DNA of 64,000 bases, from the NCBI GenBank assembly GCA_033964015.1, contig CM066917.1:30207951-30271950 (forward strand), given 5' to 3'. The translations under genes were made by a program, and so were the position numbers. Below, piece by piece: positions 1 to 44,600 of this stretch. Numbering within the stretch: the first letter of the stretch is position 1; every line of letters begins with the position of its first letter. The notes under the pieces were generated by a model. It saw nothing but the letters and a program-made list of their open reading frames with translations. It was not told the origin of the DNA and made no database searches. The stretch comes from Scolanthus callimorphus. Its lineage: Eukaryota; Cnidaria; Anthozoa; Actiniaria; Edwardsiidae.

Positions 1-2533
1 TTTAGGAAGCCGATAGGAAGGAAAGGATGAAGAGGACCGAATTACGTTTCGATTACCCTCCCACTCATAAATTCTTTCCAGCTTGAACACGCGTTTTAAA
101 TACATATCGTATTTCCTCCCTCCCCTCTCATACTTAATTAAGGTGTTCTGTGGGGGAATAAGAAATCGGCCGAACGAATTCCCTAGCTATCGTTCCATAT
201 CCCTGCGAGCACTTGTTCACCGCAAATACCATATGGATTTCAAATGCGGTTTAAAGATGTGAGATCTCTGATTTCTAAGATGCGTACTGCAGTTTAAAAG
301 CAAACCGGAATATTGTCTCCCCCGCGACCGTACCCCATTTCTAAGTCAGGTGTAGTGGACCCGAGCGGCAGATCCCCTCGCCTATTGTCTCCTCAAGACG
401 TGACACACGAGAATTGGCAAACGATTTCAAGTTCCAATTATCTTTTTCTAAAATTTCTTGTATTCGATTATTATCTCCCGGTGCAATGACCTGGCTAGAG
501 GCATATTTACTGTAAAACAGCCTTCGGATTAGACTTGTAAGCAGCGCGGCAGCAAAAATCTGTAGCCTCCAGCCTCTCCTTGTCTAGCAGCCATGTACTT
601 TCCGCCACTTGCAGCCGGTCAATATGAAAATCTTTATATTATTTTATTTTATTTAGCAGTTTTTCCTCCCCTCAGACTTTCAGTGAAGCCACCTGGGGAT
701 CGAATGACAAGCTCCGGTTAACGCCTTTCCTGAACTATAGTCCCTGCCCGTACATAGCTATTTTTAGAAAATCATCAGTGCCTACAACCTCGTTCCCAGA
801 GTTTTCTGGGCAATTTTCAAGATGGCGGTTCGTCCGAGGAAGGAGGTTCAAATAAAACCTCCTTGGTCCGAGTGACCGGCCAATGAAAATTATCCAGAAG
901 ACCCTTGAATGAGGTTGCATTGCCAACTGTTGAAACTTGCCCCGATGATTCTGTGCCATTTATATTTTAATTAAAGGATTGGGTATCAAAATTATTCCAT
1001 GCTGAGTCATGAAGTTGACTAAATGCCAAAACAAGTGATCACCTGCTAGCTGTATATTCATACGCTATAAACATAGTAGATATATCTTGTCTGGAATTCG
1101 GAATTTGTCTGTGCAAACACGTCTCGCTAATCTGCAGGTGGATTTACTGTGGTCTGCAAGTACTGCATGACTTGGCATGGCGCACAGAGAAAGGCTGACA
1201 AGAATTATGAATAAAAAGTTATGCCGTCGTAAAAAAAAACACTGAAAGCTTGCAAATTCAGAAGCTGATTGGCATACGTTATTTTACATGACATTTATGT
1301 ACATTTGCAATTTGTAAACTAGTAAGGCACATGGTACCTCATATAGTCCTTATAGCAAGCCATCAATTTTTTTAATTTATCTGGGGGGTGGGGAGCATGT
1401 AGCATTTGTGGCCTTTCTCAGTTTTTTCTCAGTTTGTTTCTAGTGAGCTCTTTTTTTCTCCCTTTTTTTGTTTCTTGTCTTTGTTTCCTTCTTTCTTTTG
1501 TTTGTTTCTCCCTTTCTTAAGTTTCTTTGTTTCTTATTTTGTTTGTTTCTTATTTTGTTTGTTTCTTTTTTTTTTTTTTCGGGTACTCACAAATGAACAA
1601 AATTAAGGAAATCCTTGGTTCTAAGCAGGGTTCTAAGACTTGGAGGCACTTCTAAATTACATCCCTCTTTACGATTTGCAAAATAGTCTTGAAACACTGC
1701 AGCGCCTATGCTAATTATTTTTTGAAGATTAGCAGCAGTCAAGTGTATTTCTAAAGTACAGAATATCGTCAACATCGTCAAGTCCTGCCAATGAGCTGAC
1801 AGCTTTGTCATAATCTGCCCTCGTGTATTAGCTCACACCCTTCAAATCGCCATGGCAACAACACAATGAACTTACTCCATTGGCTGACTTTGAAATACTG
1901 GAAATTAGGGACAATCTTAGAGACAATTGTTTTGTAGAGTCTTGCATTTGGAAAATGCCAAAAACCGGAAACATGAACATCTGTTTTGAAAGAGTAAGAA
2001 ATACCTTTTCCTATTTAATATTCGCTTTAAAGTACGCTTAACTGTTTGAGTTATTCGACAATTTACGGCTTTCCAAGGATTTACGTAACAAGCATTTCGC
2101 CGGCTTTGTTCGGGAGCAACAAATTAGAAAATTTGCATTTAAGACCGGATGTTTCTATCGCATTTTTCTCGGAGTAAGTTGCTCATTTATTTTTGTTATC
2201 GTTTTAATATCTGTCAGAACCGCAGCCCAAGAAGATTTAAAGACGTCGCTAAAATGTAACTATAACTTTGACATGTAAAAAAGCTGCGATATTTTTTCTT
2301 GCTGTGAAAAATTATAAACACTCGAGGAGCAATCACAATGGAGGATTTGTTAAGGTAAAATGAGAAAACCTAACTCAGGATCACATTTTGCTATAAAATC
2401 ATCGAGTACCGCACTTAACGAATAATATGCAGAAGATGGGGAATATATCCAGCTAAAGCTGCGCTTATTTGTCTCTTCTTCCTGGCGACAAAGATATTCT
2501 TCGAGTTGAACCTGTCAGCGAGCGGAGAACGAA
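1..2533. other. 5' flank, no gene recognised
   Basis: No reading frame here resembles a known protein and I could not join exons. A short minus-strand frame at 735-959 ends beside a CCGCCATCTTG context, like the 5' end of a divergent gene, but it has no family features. The rest is AT-rich spacer. A tiny start-plus-donor (ATG at 2338, donor at 2355) is discussed with the possible alternative first exons of the NSMAF orthologue. Confidence 0.5.
1415..1582. repeat. T-rich low-complexity tract
   Basis: Pyrimidine-rich run built from irregular TTTGTTTCTT-like words and ending in a long T run. It is open on the + strand only because it is low complexity; the apparent Phe/Leu/Ser-rich peptide is not a gene. 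Confidence 0.8.
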
Positions 2534-2559
2534 ATGTTCGGCGATTGCTGGCCTTGCTT
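2534..2559 (+). other. possible alternative first coding exon of NSMAF
   Basis: ATG at 2534 opens nine codons (MFGDCWPCL when joined) and runs into GTAAGTAT, a full match to the U1 donor consensus. The exon ends in phase 2, exactly the phase that exon 2 of the NSMAF orthologue (9060) accepts. A second candidate lies at 2338-2354 (MEDLL, donor GTAAAA), also phase 2. The start I use at 6299 has a weaker donor (GTTAGT) but a longer, more convincing peptide. Phase agreement alone occurs by chance one time in three, so this is only a candidate. Confidence 0.3.
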
Positions 2560-3076
2560 GTAAGTATACAAACAGCTCTATTAACTACATTATAAATGCA
2601 AAGTTCCTTTGAAACACCGATTATCCTTTTCCGTATATTAAGGCGTTTACGAGAGAGAATTTCGTGTCAATTTTGTACTTCCGCAAGGGAAAATATTCGC
2701 TTAGAAAAGAAGAGGCAAAATATGCAGTAATATATTATAACAAAAACGCATTGCCGTCATTGTTTTGTTTCTTCGTATTTTGTGCAATTTTTTTTTTACA
2801 AGAAGAACCTTTTAAAGGTATCAATTTATTATAACAGTATAATGAACACCTGACATCCACATTTATTCCATTTCAACTCAATTGAATTTTCCATTGATGT
2901 GCATTTAGCAGTGAGCTCCCGCTGGAAAGCTGTATTTGTTTTTCCAATACAACCAACTCTGTCACTGAATGAAAAAATACAACACCCTAATGGAGACCTA
3001 TGGTTTGGGATGTAATAAAGTAAACTTAGAATTTTAACTTCACCCTTGATGATTTCATTTTCGTGTCACTTAATAT

Positions 3077-3302
3077 TAGGGGTGGACCATTAGAAATTGG
3101 GGGAGGGGGGTGGCAATTTTTTTGCGCATGAATTTTTTTTTCGGGGATGAGGTAGTGCAAGATTTTTTTTTTCTGAATTTGTATCATTTTTTACTAGCTT
3201 GGATCCCTGCAAGATTTTTATTTTGGAAGGATTGGCCTTGCTCGAATTTTTTTTGGGAATTGCCCCCCCCCCCCCCCCCAATTTCTAATGGTCCACCCCT
3301 TA
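3077..3302. mobile_element. MITE with GGGGTGGACCATTAGAAATT ends
   Basis: Perfect outer inverted repeats: GGGGTGGACCATTAGAAATT at the left end and its complement at the right end, followed inward by G- and C-runs. The interior is T-rich without coding capacity. A degraded copy of the left end (GGACGGACCATAAGAAAAG) lies at 29083. Non-autonomous, probably moved by a transposase coded elsewhere. The superfamily is not determinable from this copy. Confidence 0.75.
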
Positions 3303-4915
3303 AAGATACATTGTTGGACAGAGCACAAAAGGAACTATCAGTTTTAAGAAAATCATCTAGCTAATTTACTCGCTGGAGTCTGCTTGTCCTTATGGCATAC
3401 TGTTCACCAGTTCACCATAATCTTCGCATTTTTCCCAAGCTAGTTCGGACAAATATCTAACATTGCTTAATATTAATATTTACTGTTACTATTCTAACAA
3501 AGCTTGCGCTAAGAAGTCGGAATACATGATTCGTGCAAGACTACACAACTTTGCGCGATGCCCCTGTTGACGTCATTAGCTGCACGCATTGTGCACACAA
3601 CACTTTTTGGACGGTTCTATAATCACACGTCTTTTTAAGATGCTTAATATAATGTATATCGCCGCCGACTAATAGGTATACTTTGCAAAATTTTTCAAGA
3701 TATGCACCGGCCATAATATTTTCAAAACTAAAATGCTTATCGTGTCCAAGATTCACAAGTTTTATACTGACCCTGCACAAATGCATCAATTCTCATAAAT
3801 AAAGTTCTATAGCTTTTCATGCCTTTCATTTCAAAAAATCCAAACTTCATAGTATTTCAAAATCAGGATGTTCCATACAAAGCAAGGCACGAAAATCCAT
3901 GATTGATTCAAAAAGACTCGATACCAGGTAGAAAAACAGTTCAAAAAGGAATTAAAATCGCCAAGAGCGTTCCAAACAGATTCTATTGCAATTGAGCATC
4001 AAAACTTCAGAGAATCTTGCCTTATATCAATGATAAACTGGGTTTGACTTGTACCGTCATTTAATCTAGTTTTTGCTTCCCAAAACTAAAATTCTGTCGC
4101 TGGAACTTGGAACGTTTCGTTTTTGACAAACAGTCCTTTGCGCGCCGTCAGGTAAGATCAGCTGACCGTGTCTGTGTATTTTTTCTGGGATCCTTCTGTC
4201 ACTGGCGCTTTGTGATTGGCTGACAAGTTCACCAATCCGCCCTGAGCATTACGATTTAAAAATCATAGAGTGTCATATCATGGACATATTAAAAATACGT
4301 TCTTCGTGGTCACGCGAAATGGCGAAAGATATTACTTCCCGGGGATTGCGAGGATGCAAGGATAAATCCAGCTGAGAAAGGCCACACAGGCCCCCCATAC
4401 TCCCTCCTGAGGTCTGCCATTACATTTGGGGAGTTTAACAATTGGTAATATTCTTAAGTAAATCCGTTTCTTTATCCTCTAGCTCCAAAAAAGCCGGTGC
4501 TTTAATAGGTTTCTCTTTCTCAAAAAGCACGAGCGATCAATCTTAGTTTATTTTATATTCCTTCTGGCAGGTTTGATTCTCCTAAAAGCTGTTACATATA
4601 AGTCCTTCATATCCATTTAGTTTGGCTAGGAGCCTATCGTACGTTTTGCCTATTTTATACCATGTCACTGCGCAAATTAATATCAATTAAAATTCATTTT
4701 GTCTAACTGGAGCACAAGAAAACTGATATATTATACATATGTTTTTCTTCTTCGTGTTAGAAAGTGGACTGTGTGAATTGTTTTGAATAATTGTAATATA
4801 TAGTTATATGCAGGTGGAAGTCATTTAAAATGTAAAATTATTATACTAGACAAGACTTCTTAACTTGAATATAGAGCATTGAGTATCTGAAAGTCTCCTA
4901 CACACATTGGACAGC

Positions 4916-5052
4916 GGCGTAGCCATGAATTTCTAAAGGGGGGGCGGATAGTGAAAACATGGGACGAAAATGTTCAAATTTCCTTCAGCAAATACAGTAA
5001 ATGTATGGGAAAATCTCCCGAGAAAGTCCCCCCCCCCCTTGGCTACGCCCCT
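4916..5052. mobile_element. MITE with GGCGTAGCCA ends
   Basis: The left end GGCGTAGCCA and the right end TGGCTACGCC are inverted copies; inside are a G-run and a C-run flanking a core with AAATACAGTAAATGTATGGG. An opposite-orientation relative lies at 10816-10958 and a more decayed one near 14985-15130. No coding capacity. Confidence 0.75.
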
Positions 5053-6298
5053 GTTGGAATGCCATGGCCAGAACAGAAACCATTCTGATACTTTCTAGCT
5101 GGTAATCAAACAAAAAAATCGTTCTATTACATAAGTGCTATTCCAGAGATATTATTTGAAAAATATTGCGATTTTATCTCGAAATTTGACAGCCCAATCC
5201 TGCCGCAGAGCCGGCGGCCCAGAGATAGCGGAGACGGAATATTCTTCAAACAGGTTTATTGAGGGGAAAATGAACAAAATTGCTTATTTCACAAAAAAAT
5301 ACAGGAAGCATTAAATTGTATATCTCAGAAAATTAAACATGAAAAACTCTTGCAAATATTATTGAACCCAGTATAATTATCACTGGAGCTCTGCGGTTTA
5401 TTTTGAGTGAATGAGCCTTTTACTTTATCTTTGAAGTAGAAATTGTGTCTCAAGAGTTCACAAAAACCTAGGGTTCGCTAGATACGAAGCCAGCATGACA
5501 CTAGATGCTTTCACTCGAGTCACCTGCACTCCGGAAACTATGGAAACTCAATAAGTTAGCTGTACCCTCTTCACATGACAATGCCACCAGTTTTAGGAAA
5601 AAATTGAGTCATAGAAATTCCATGTGGCATTTATCTAGAGCAGAAATAAGGTATTTCCCTAAAGCTATCGAGTAGAAACAAGATTATCGTTATGGATATT
5701 TGAAGGTATTTTGTAATTTAAAATATAGGGCATATAGTGCTGTTTCGACCGCAGCTGGACTCCAAATTGGGCAAGTGTATTCGTAGTGATGTTTAGCTAA
5801 TTATCATTCATTCATTCAATGGAATTGTGTTATCACTTTTAGCACCACAAAAATCGCTATCGACTGCTGGAACTCGCCAATGGGTTATTCATGCCATGGA
5901 TGATAATAGATTAAGCGCAAGTTTGCAAACGAGAAATAACAACCTCGCTGCTTGAGTAATTATTTTAGCCAATGAGGCGTTATTCTTCGGCGAAGTATTT
6001 AGACAAGTTCGCGTTTGATTTAAGTTTAGATATTTCGCTAGTGCTGGATGGGAAGTGGTAGAAAACACGTTAGAAATAGCATGTAATGAGGATAGAGTGA
6101 AGTGATCAAATGCAAATCGCAGGAACTGGAAGCAGGAGAAATGGATACAATGGAGCGCGCGAGGAAAAAAAAACAAGGAAAAGTGAAATAATGGAAAAAC
6201 GTGAATGCTAAATTCTCCTGTTCACTCGATTTAGGGCCTATCTCACCTCCGATAAGAATGCTGCTCACAAGAAAGGGAAAAATTTAAGCGGAGTTTCG

Positions 6299-37602
<31,304 letters not shown>

Positions 37603-37730
37603 GCCTATCCGTCGGTGGGACATAACAAACTCGCCTGTGCTTGCAAGACTCGCCCAGTCCGTAGCGAGTTCATGGCAAGCTCGCTGTACAGAGATGCCGG
37701 CCTTACGGACGATTACTTGTGCAGCCATGA

Positions 37731-37835
37731 CAGTCTGCGTGATTGGCGTGTTATTAGGTGACAAGTCTGCGTGATTGGCGTGTTATTAGGTGACAAGTCT
37801 GCGTGATTGCCGCGTTATTAGGAACGATTACATGT
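37731..37835. repeat. short tandem repeat in NSMAF 3' UTR
   Basis: Three units of about 34 bp carrying TCTGCGTGATTGGCGTGTTATTAGGTGACAAG; the third is diverged (GATTGCCGCGTTATTAGG). It follows the stop codon by about 130 bp. Confidence 0.75.
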
Positions 37836-38015
37836 GCAGCTATAACAAGTCTATGCGATTGTCGCGTTAACTTGTGGACAATTGTCGTATTCGACGGACA
37901 TAACAAGTTTGTAACCTAGAGACACGAGAACAATGCCTACAGACGTTTTACGTTCTGTGTGTTTACGCCAACCTTGTTTCTCAGAGTCTTTATCCTCGTG
38001 AAATCTACGCAGCAT

Positions 38016-38310
38016 GTAGTTTTACCAGGGTCGTTCCAATGAGGACTGACATCTTAGATTGTCGCCAAGGCGCACTATGACAGAAGCTGCTAGCTTCATA
38101 GCGCATGCTCAGTAGTTTTACCAGGGTCGTTCCAATGAGGACTGACATCTTAGATTGTCGCCAAGACGCACTATGACAGAAGCTGCTAGCTTCATAGCGC
38201 ATGCTCAGTAGTTTTACCAGGGTCGTCCCAATGAGGACTGCCATCTTAGATTGTCGCCAAGACGAACTATGACAGAAGCTGCTAGCTTCATAGCGCATGC
38301 TCAGTAGTTT
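38016..38310. repeat. 96-bp tandem repeat, three copies, NSMAF 3' UTR
   Basis: Units start at 38016, 38112 and 38208, each running GTAGTTTTACCAGGGTCGTY to CATAGCGCATGCTCA, with a self-complementary GAAGCTGCTAGCTTC. Because 96 is a multiple of three, the minus strand stays open across all copies (the 120-residue frame 38005-38367), which is a repeat artefact. The array ends about 25 bp before the likely poly(A) signal. Confidence 0.85.
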
Positions 38311-38334
38311 GCGAAACCTCAGATATCGAGTTAA

Positions 38335-38340
38335 AATAAA
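38335..38340 (+). terminator. poly(A) signal for NSMAF
   Basis: AATAAA about 730 bp after the NSMAF stop codon and directly after the 96-bp repeat. A second AATAAA at 38792-38797 could also be used. Confidence 0.5.
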
Positions 38341-39144
38341 AGAACTTGCGACAGATACATGCGCCACGTAGCTAGCGAAAAGTGATGTTTAATTAGACTG
38401 ACATGGTATATGTACTCATCACTGAGTCCAGGATATTCTATGGAATCATTACTGGGTTTTGGTTATATAGTAGCGACCTGGTTTTACGTGTGATTTCGCA
38501 AGGACAAAGATTACGCAAAGATATAGCCATAACAGGACATATGGGGACTACCAAAACTGATAAAACAAATCGGCTCCGAAAAAAGTCTTCTGTCTGCAAC
38601 TGAAACGTTGGGCGCACGTTATTACTTTCCACATCACAGTCACGTTCAACGTTGCAGTATATTTTCCCATTTCTGTTCGAAATGTAAGTTTAGGACCATA
38701 AGCTCGAGTTATTTCTTCATAAAAAATATTGACCTCTTATTTGAGGAAATCCTCTGGGCCGAGTTTGCCTTTGAAAAATTCAAAGCAGTGAAATAAATGC
38801 TTGGGCGATATTTGTATAATTTGGAATTTTCAGACAGACGACACGCGTGTCTTGAAGCCAAATGCCACTCTACCTGTTAGGGTAGTGACATCTGTCAAAT
38901 TTTAAATCGATTTCTCCAGCTTGATATATGGAGGATTCTAACTAGACCTTGTGGCTGTGTCGTGTGCCAAAGTGATAATCAAAATTATTGTTGTAAATCC
39001 ATTTGAGGGAAGTTTTATATATTAATGTAAAGAGTTCAAAATTTGGTGACGTATCCTTCAGCCCTTACTCTCACAACGTCAATATCATCCGTTAGCTATC
39101 TTACTGTAGGATGTGGTGTAGCTCCTACTATATTATCCCGATAG

Positions 39145-39279
39145 TGGTCTATTATCGATGCTGCATTCTGATTGGTTGAGCTTTTGGTAGACTATACGTT
39201 ACAACCTACTCCCAATGAAAAGTGTCGAGGGTTTGGAGCTTCCTCGACCAATCAGAATACGGCATTCATACCACTTGTG
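39145..39279. mobile_element. MITE related to 49858-50040
   Basis: GTGGTCTATTATCGATGCTG...CTGATTGGTTGAG at the left is inverted in CTCGACCAATCAGAATACGG...ATACCAC at the right. The inner GAAAAGTGTCG and the subterminal CAATCAGAA words are shared with the element at 49858-50040. Confidence 0.6.
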
Positions 39280-39330
39280 GGATTTCACTGAACAGCTTAT
39301 GCTCTGGCCAGCCTATCCCGGGTCCTAAGA

Positions 39331-39482
39331 TCGCCGTAATCTTGGGCGATCTTGGGATTTTTTCTATATTTCATGTTGCGATCTTGGGCGATCTTAGGCG
39401 ATCTTGGGATTTTTTCTATATTTCATGTTGCGATCTTGGGATTTTTTCTATATTTCATGTTGCGATCTTGGGCGATCTTAGG
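39331..39482. repeat. nested short tandem repeat
   Basis: GCGATCTTGGG and ATTTTTTCTATATTTCATGTT alternate: three copies of the longer word and six of the shorter (some as GCGATCTTAGG), in two block lengths. Open frames across it are repeat artefacts. Confidence 0.8.
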
Positions 39483-41612
39483 ACCCGGAGTAGGCCTTCT
39501 GGTGATGCGTCCTGTCGAACTGGATAGAAGTGGTTTCTACGGGAGTATTAAAGAACTATTGTTTATAGAATAAATACTCAGAAATTTGAAATGGAGCAAG
39601 AGCGTCATCGTTAGCTCAATAAAGCAAAGCTTTACAATGTATTGCGTATAGTTTCAGTGCATCACTCCGAGTAAACCACCTCAAAAAATACATTTATAGG
39701 GAAGATTTATCCCGTTTCTAGCCTGTCAGGTGGATATGAATCTGTTATACCACGTTTATACGCCACAGAAAATACAGCCAATCAGAATGCAGGAATGGCT
39801 TGTATACAGCTATTTAAAGAAACGTCGGTAAAGCGCTCAAGCGTACGCGTCCAGACCGCTAGGGAATATGGGTAAAACACCTTACGTAGCAATTAAACAT
39901 ATTCTTGGTATCGCAAAGCACTCGTTTACTACCTTATTCTCGAGTCTATTTCTTATTCTCTCACATTCTTATACCATTATTCCTTTAGTGTGGTCGCGTT
40001 TTCTCCGACAACGTTTGTTGAAATAGCTGTTCGGTGGTATCCCACTCAATCTTCCTGTCCTTCACTGCATTTACTGGAGGGGGGGGGATTCCTAAAACAG
40101 CAAGCCGCTTTTCATGTGACCCACTCTCATTCATTTGCCACAATAATAAATCCCCCCCCCCCCTTAAATCCAAGACCAAATATAGATGACCCACCCCCAG
40201 TAGCTACTGGTTGCCCTGGCTCCCCTGTCTCTCTGTTTGAACCTGGGGTGTTTTAAATAGTATGCTTTTGTATAACCGTTGAGTTGGGAGATGAGTACAG
40301 TGACTGATTTATTATTGAACAAAAAACATTGTTCCCCCTGACCCCTATTTGACCTAGTAAGACAATTTACAGATAGAGTGGATTGCATTTTTCTTACGTT
40401 GCGCGCGAAGCGCGCCCGAATTTTGATAAACGCATTTCATCAAGCCTCAGAGAAAGTGTAGATTCCGGGTTTTTTTCTATAGTAAACAAACCCTGTAGGT
40501 CTTATATTCATGCGTGCAATTGCGCGTCGATATGACGAAATTATTATTATTCACGTGAAGCGCGGCCCAAATAACGATTTTGTATGCTGTAACATCGAAC
40601 TCCTCTTCTTTCGAACAGAATAGGCCTATCACTGCTGCAGGGCGTGTTGTGGCTAAAATGATAATGCTTTACTTCCATTGTAAAAACAAATAAGGGGGGC
40701 GCCATTTTCTTCACAACCTGTGGTTAAATCCACGTCGACTGCCTGGATAGGCACTTCCACTGCAAAAACAAACAAATAAGGAATAAATGAAACAAGACCA
40801 TACATCCAGGACATAATCTCGTCGAGAGCTGGCTGACTGTACGGTGCATGGCTGACTGTACGGTGTGACCCGCCAGAGGTTTCGGCCCGCCCCGGCAGGT
40901 GCTATCCTTTGGGAATTTCTGTCAAATGCACAGACCTGAATATATAACACTGGGCATCCTTAGAAAAACTCTCAGGGGATCCATGATCCTCTCTGTACAA
41001 GGAAAATCAAATTAGACGAGATGACGTGATGCACATGCGCAAAAAAAAAAAAGAAACTCATTCTCGTATCCATATAATGCATACTATTGGATTATGATGA
41101 ATAAAACACAAACGGCAATTGTGAGAAAGATTTCTGATAGATAATCTTTAGGTAAAGAAAATTGTCGAGTGATTTTCCAAAAAGAAATCTGTCCCACATG
41201 GATCTCTAACACACTCAACAGACCTATAAATACGTTGGTGAAGCATACTAATTAGTTGATTGTTCACTAACGGTACAAGGGGCGTCCTTATATGGTCTGG
41301 TGGCCGGGCGTTCTCTCACCCATAGGTATTTCGCTACTGAGCAATTCAACACCAGGATAGCGACTGTCAGGGCCGAAATCTCTGGCGTGGGCGTAAGAAC
41401 CGTAAGGTCACCATACGACGCTTCAGCTCTTTGTCTGGAAGTATGGTCCTTTCTTTTTCTTTTTCCTCAAGTCTGTCAAGTCGTAAATATGCCCTTGAAG
41501 TGGAAAAGGTCGTCGCGCGACAACCGATTTTTTCCTGAGAGCCTGGGAACGAATCGTATTTCGTCTCCCGCGAAATCGTGGGCAGCGGTTAAACCATTAG
41601 AGTTAATCCAAG

Positions 41613-44600
41613 ATGGCGGACATGTGAGTATTTTCAAGTTTGCTACTTTTTCGTGCACTTTTGGCAGAAAATAATAATGTGCTTGTTTATTCCAGTGCCA
41701 AAATAAAAAGAGAGTCCCAGATGAAGGCATCTATCAATCAAGCTTTAGTCGAATCTGGCGAGAGGAAAGGTGAGCGAATGTGACAACCGGTCGAGTCACA
41801 TGCCATGCTTGTCTTTTTAGTTGAAATTCCTTTCTAACTGTAGAATACCAGTCCACTTTTTTCACAGGCTTCCCAGGATCATTGAGCGAACTTTAGAGTT
41901 GATAGTTTGCAGTTTTATAGTGTCGCTGTGTGAAGTTTGACTGAGTTCGATAAGCGCTAAAATATGAGTATCTACGAAAATAAAAAAGTTTGAAAAATAC
42001 CCTTATCTAGTCCTTTAGTACTTCAATAAATCACTACTTGCGTTTATTCGGTCAGAAATACACTTTTAAGCGAGTTTTAGCCAATTTTATTGTCACCTCT
42101 TACTCTTACTATATGTTCTGGAAGGCCGCAAACTGCAAAATTCAGAACGCTCAGCGATCCAAAAATTCCCTCGATTTTTCCCCAAAAATCACCGTCGCTT
42201 GCTCAAACAAACCTCGCATAATAAAAGTAAAACTATTCAGCTTTGTTGTTTACCTTTCTCGTGGAAATCAAACCCTCTCTGGCTGATATAAATGGCGAAT
42301 CTTTTCAGCCTCGTCCATTCGTCCTGAGAGCAATGGCCGCCCCGGCAGTAAAGTCTGTCCCCAAAACACAAACCGTTGAGACATTTTTTCTCCAGTCGAG
42401 GGGTGGGCCAGACATTGTCTCAGGCTCTCCGCACTTCCCGTCCTAGACCCGGTAAAATATTTTTGCGCGTGATCATTGGATTTGAATCAATCAAGTCTGT
42501 CTCGCCGGTCACGCATTCGCGCGCAAAAATATTTTACCGGGTCTAGCAAGTAGTGATTTATTGAAGTACTAAAGGACTAGATAAGGGTATTTTTCAAACT
42601 TTTTTATTTTCGTAGATACTCATATTTTAGCGCTTATCGAACTCAGTCAAACTTCACACAGCGACACTATAAAACTGCAAACTATCAACTCTAAAGTTCG
42701 CTCAATGATCCTGGGAAGCCTGTGCTTTTTTAAGCCACTTCGTAACTGAAACAACTGACGCATTGTGGTTCGCAGTCCGTTGTTCAATTGGTCAACAGTT
42801 CCGTAGTCGATTTGTTGATTTATGGCATGGAACAACTTGAGTGCCACCGCGATCCGCAGTCCTGTCTGTAGTCGGTTTGTTGAATATTTGTTGAACACGT
42901 TCACGTAGTACACGTTCTTTGTAAGAACAGTTCCGCATTGGAACGACCTCCCAGCGGAGGCGGCGGATGCCGACAGTTGAGCCGCCTTTAGAGCAGCAAG
43001 GTAGTGGGTCACGCTGACCCCATTGCAATATTAGCATTATGCTAAGTGCAATTAAAGATTAAAAAACGAGGAAAACGCGCAACTAAGGTGCTATCACGGT
43101 CTTCAGTCGATTTGTTGAATATATATAAAATGGTTTGGATTTGATACAATTTATAAGTTCATACTGAATGTTCCAACAACTCGTGCATGACTGCACCTGC
43201 CCAGAGCTATCAGAATGTTTTGAAGAAGCCAGCTTCTAAAAAGAACGTAGCCAGCTGCAAAAGAAAAACTGACAGCCGACATGCAAATTTTGTAGCTTCC
43301 TAACCAATTCTGGCACAGGTGTGGAGCTGGGAGATTTTTAAGAGGAACTACAATTTAAAGGGGCTCTCACACAGTCACCGGCTACAAGCAAATAGCTCAA
43401 ATCGCAATCCAATTCAATCCTCTTGATAACAGGTCAAAACAACTAGAATTGCATTTGTCTAACACTTGAAAGGTTTTTCTATTAATCTGGAGGATTATTT
43501 GATTACTACAGGCAAATGTACACATGTTTTCATGATTACAATTTTACTTATTTTATGTCCACGGCGAGAGCCCCTTTAAGGATTCCAGTTTTTATTTTAT
43601 TTACACAAACAATGAGGTGAACTTCAGGCTGTAGTTCTGTGGTTCGAACTTTTTTGTGTCTCACATTCAGTAAAAAGTAGCTGGCGATAAAATGTGAAGT
43701 AGCCACCAAAGCTTGTTCTGGCAGCTGAGAGACAGGACCTGGGTTAATGTCCTTCTCCAAAAATCAGCAAAGGAAGCAACTTCTACTCAATCATTTACTC
43801 CACATTCTCCTGCTCATCAGACTGGCGCTCCATGAACTAACCAGGAGACAGTCATAAGTTTGTCTAATTGCATAATTTCCATTCAATTAAACCTCAACAT
43901 CTTAGAAAGCTGTAGGGACTGACCATGCAGTTTATGACTGAATCTGGGCTTTGTTACATGTTTCTATGGCTACTGCCAGTACTTCACCAAAGAAAATGAC
44001 CAATATGTGTTATGTGAACTTATGTCCATCTTTTTGCCAAGGCTGAAAGAATTGCTGCGAACTAAGCTAATAGAATGTGGTTGGAGGGATCAGTTGAAAG
44101 ATTATTGCAAAGGTAAATAGTTAGAATACCATGCAAAATTACTGTGGAAACAGCTGTCATTATGCACCTGTGGGGAGCTGTTTATTGAGCTGTCCATCAC
44201 CATAGTGATATCAAGTGAATTAAACTAATTCCACTCTTGAGACAGCAATAATGCAAAATAGTTAGGAGGGAATATTTTCCGTACTGGCAGAGTCATGCAG
44301 CAATGAAAAATATTTTCTTCCAGTGCCATCAATATCATAATAGGGTTTGTATCACAATTCTTTAATTTCTCTAAAGAAATCTGAAAATTGTTGCTCATTT
44401 TTATTGATCAAAACAGCTTTTAGGACATGCTCAAGTACTTTTCTGTTCAATTGATATATTAACCTTTTCTATCCAATTTTATATAAAGAAAATACCTTGG
44501 TTTCAAACATATTATCACTCATTTACTATCTGTTTCACCTAAGTTTACACCTTAAGCAGTTGCATGGTTGGTCAGTAGGAGTTCAACTATTATTTTGTAG

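Larger units (their letters stand above)
38341..41612. other. intergenic region between NSMAF and ENY2
   Basis: No gene recognised. It holds MITE-like elements (39145-39279), a local repeat (39331-39482) and G/C homopolymer pairs near 40078 and 40153 that look like a decayed hairpin element. GCGCGCGAAGCGCGC is near 40402, and GGCTGACTGTACGGTG is duplicated at about 40832-40864. The last few hundred bases before 41613 should contain the ENY2 promoter and 5' UTR; no TATA box is evident. Confidence 0.5.

Noticed and set aside
38005..38367. 120-residue minus-strand frame
   Set aside because: It is three translated copies of the 96-bp 3' UTR repeat; the open frame follows from a unit length divisible by three.
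41300..41674. 124-residue + frame over the ENY2 start
   Set aside because: It overlaps ENY2 exon 1 in another frame and covers the likely promoter; no family features.
42647..43012. 121-residue minus-strand frame in ENY2 intron 2
   Set aside because: Its C-terminal part runs through the right arm of the foldback element and the rest has no domain; not supported as a gene.
43980..44041. 5' extension of ENY2 exon 3 that would repair the frame
   Set aside because: It would be open and use another acceptor, but adds about 20 residues absent from the family; a missing base in exon 2 is simpler.
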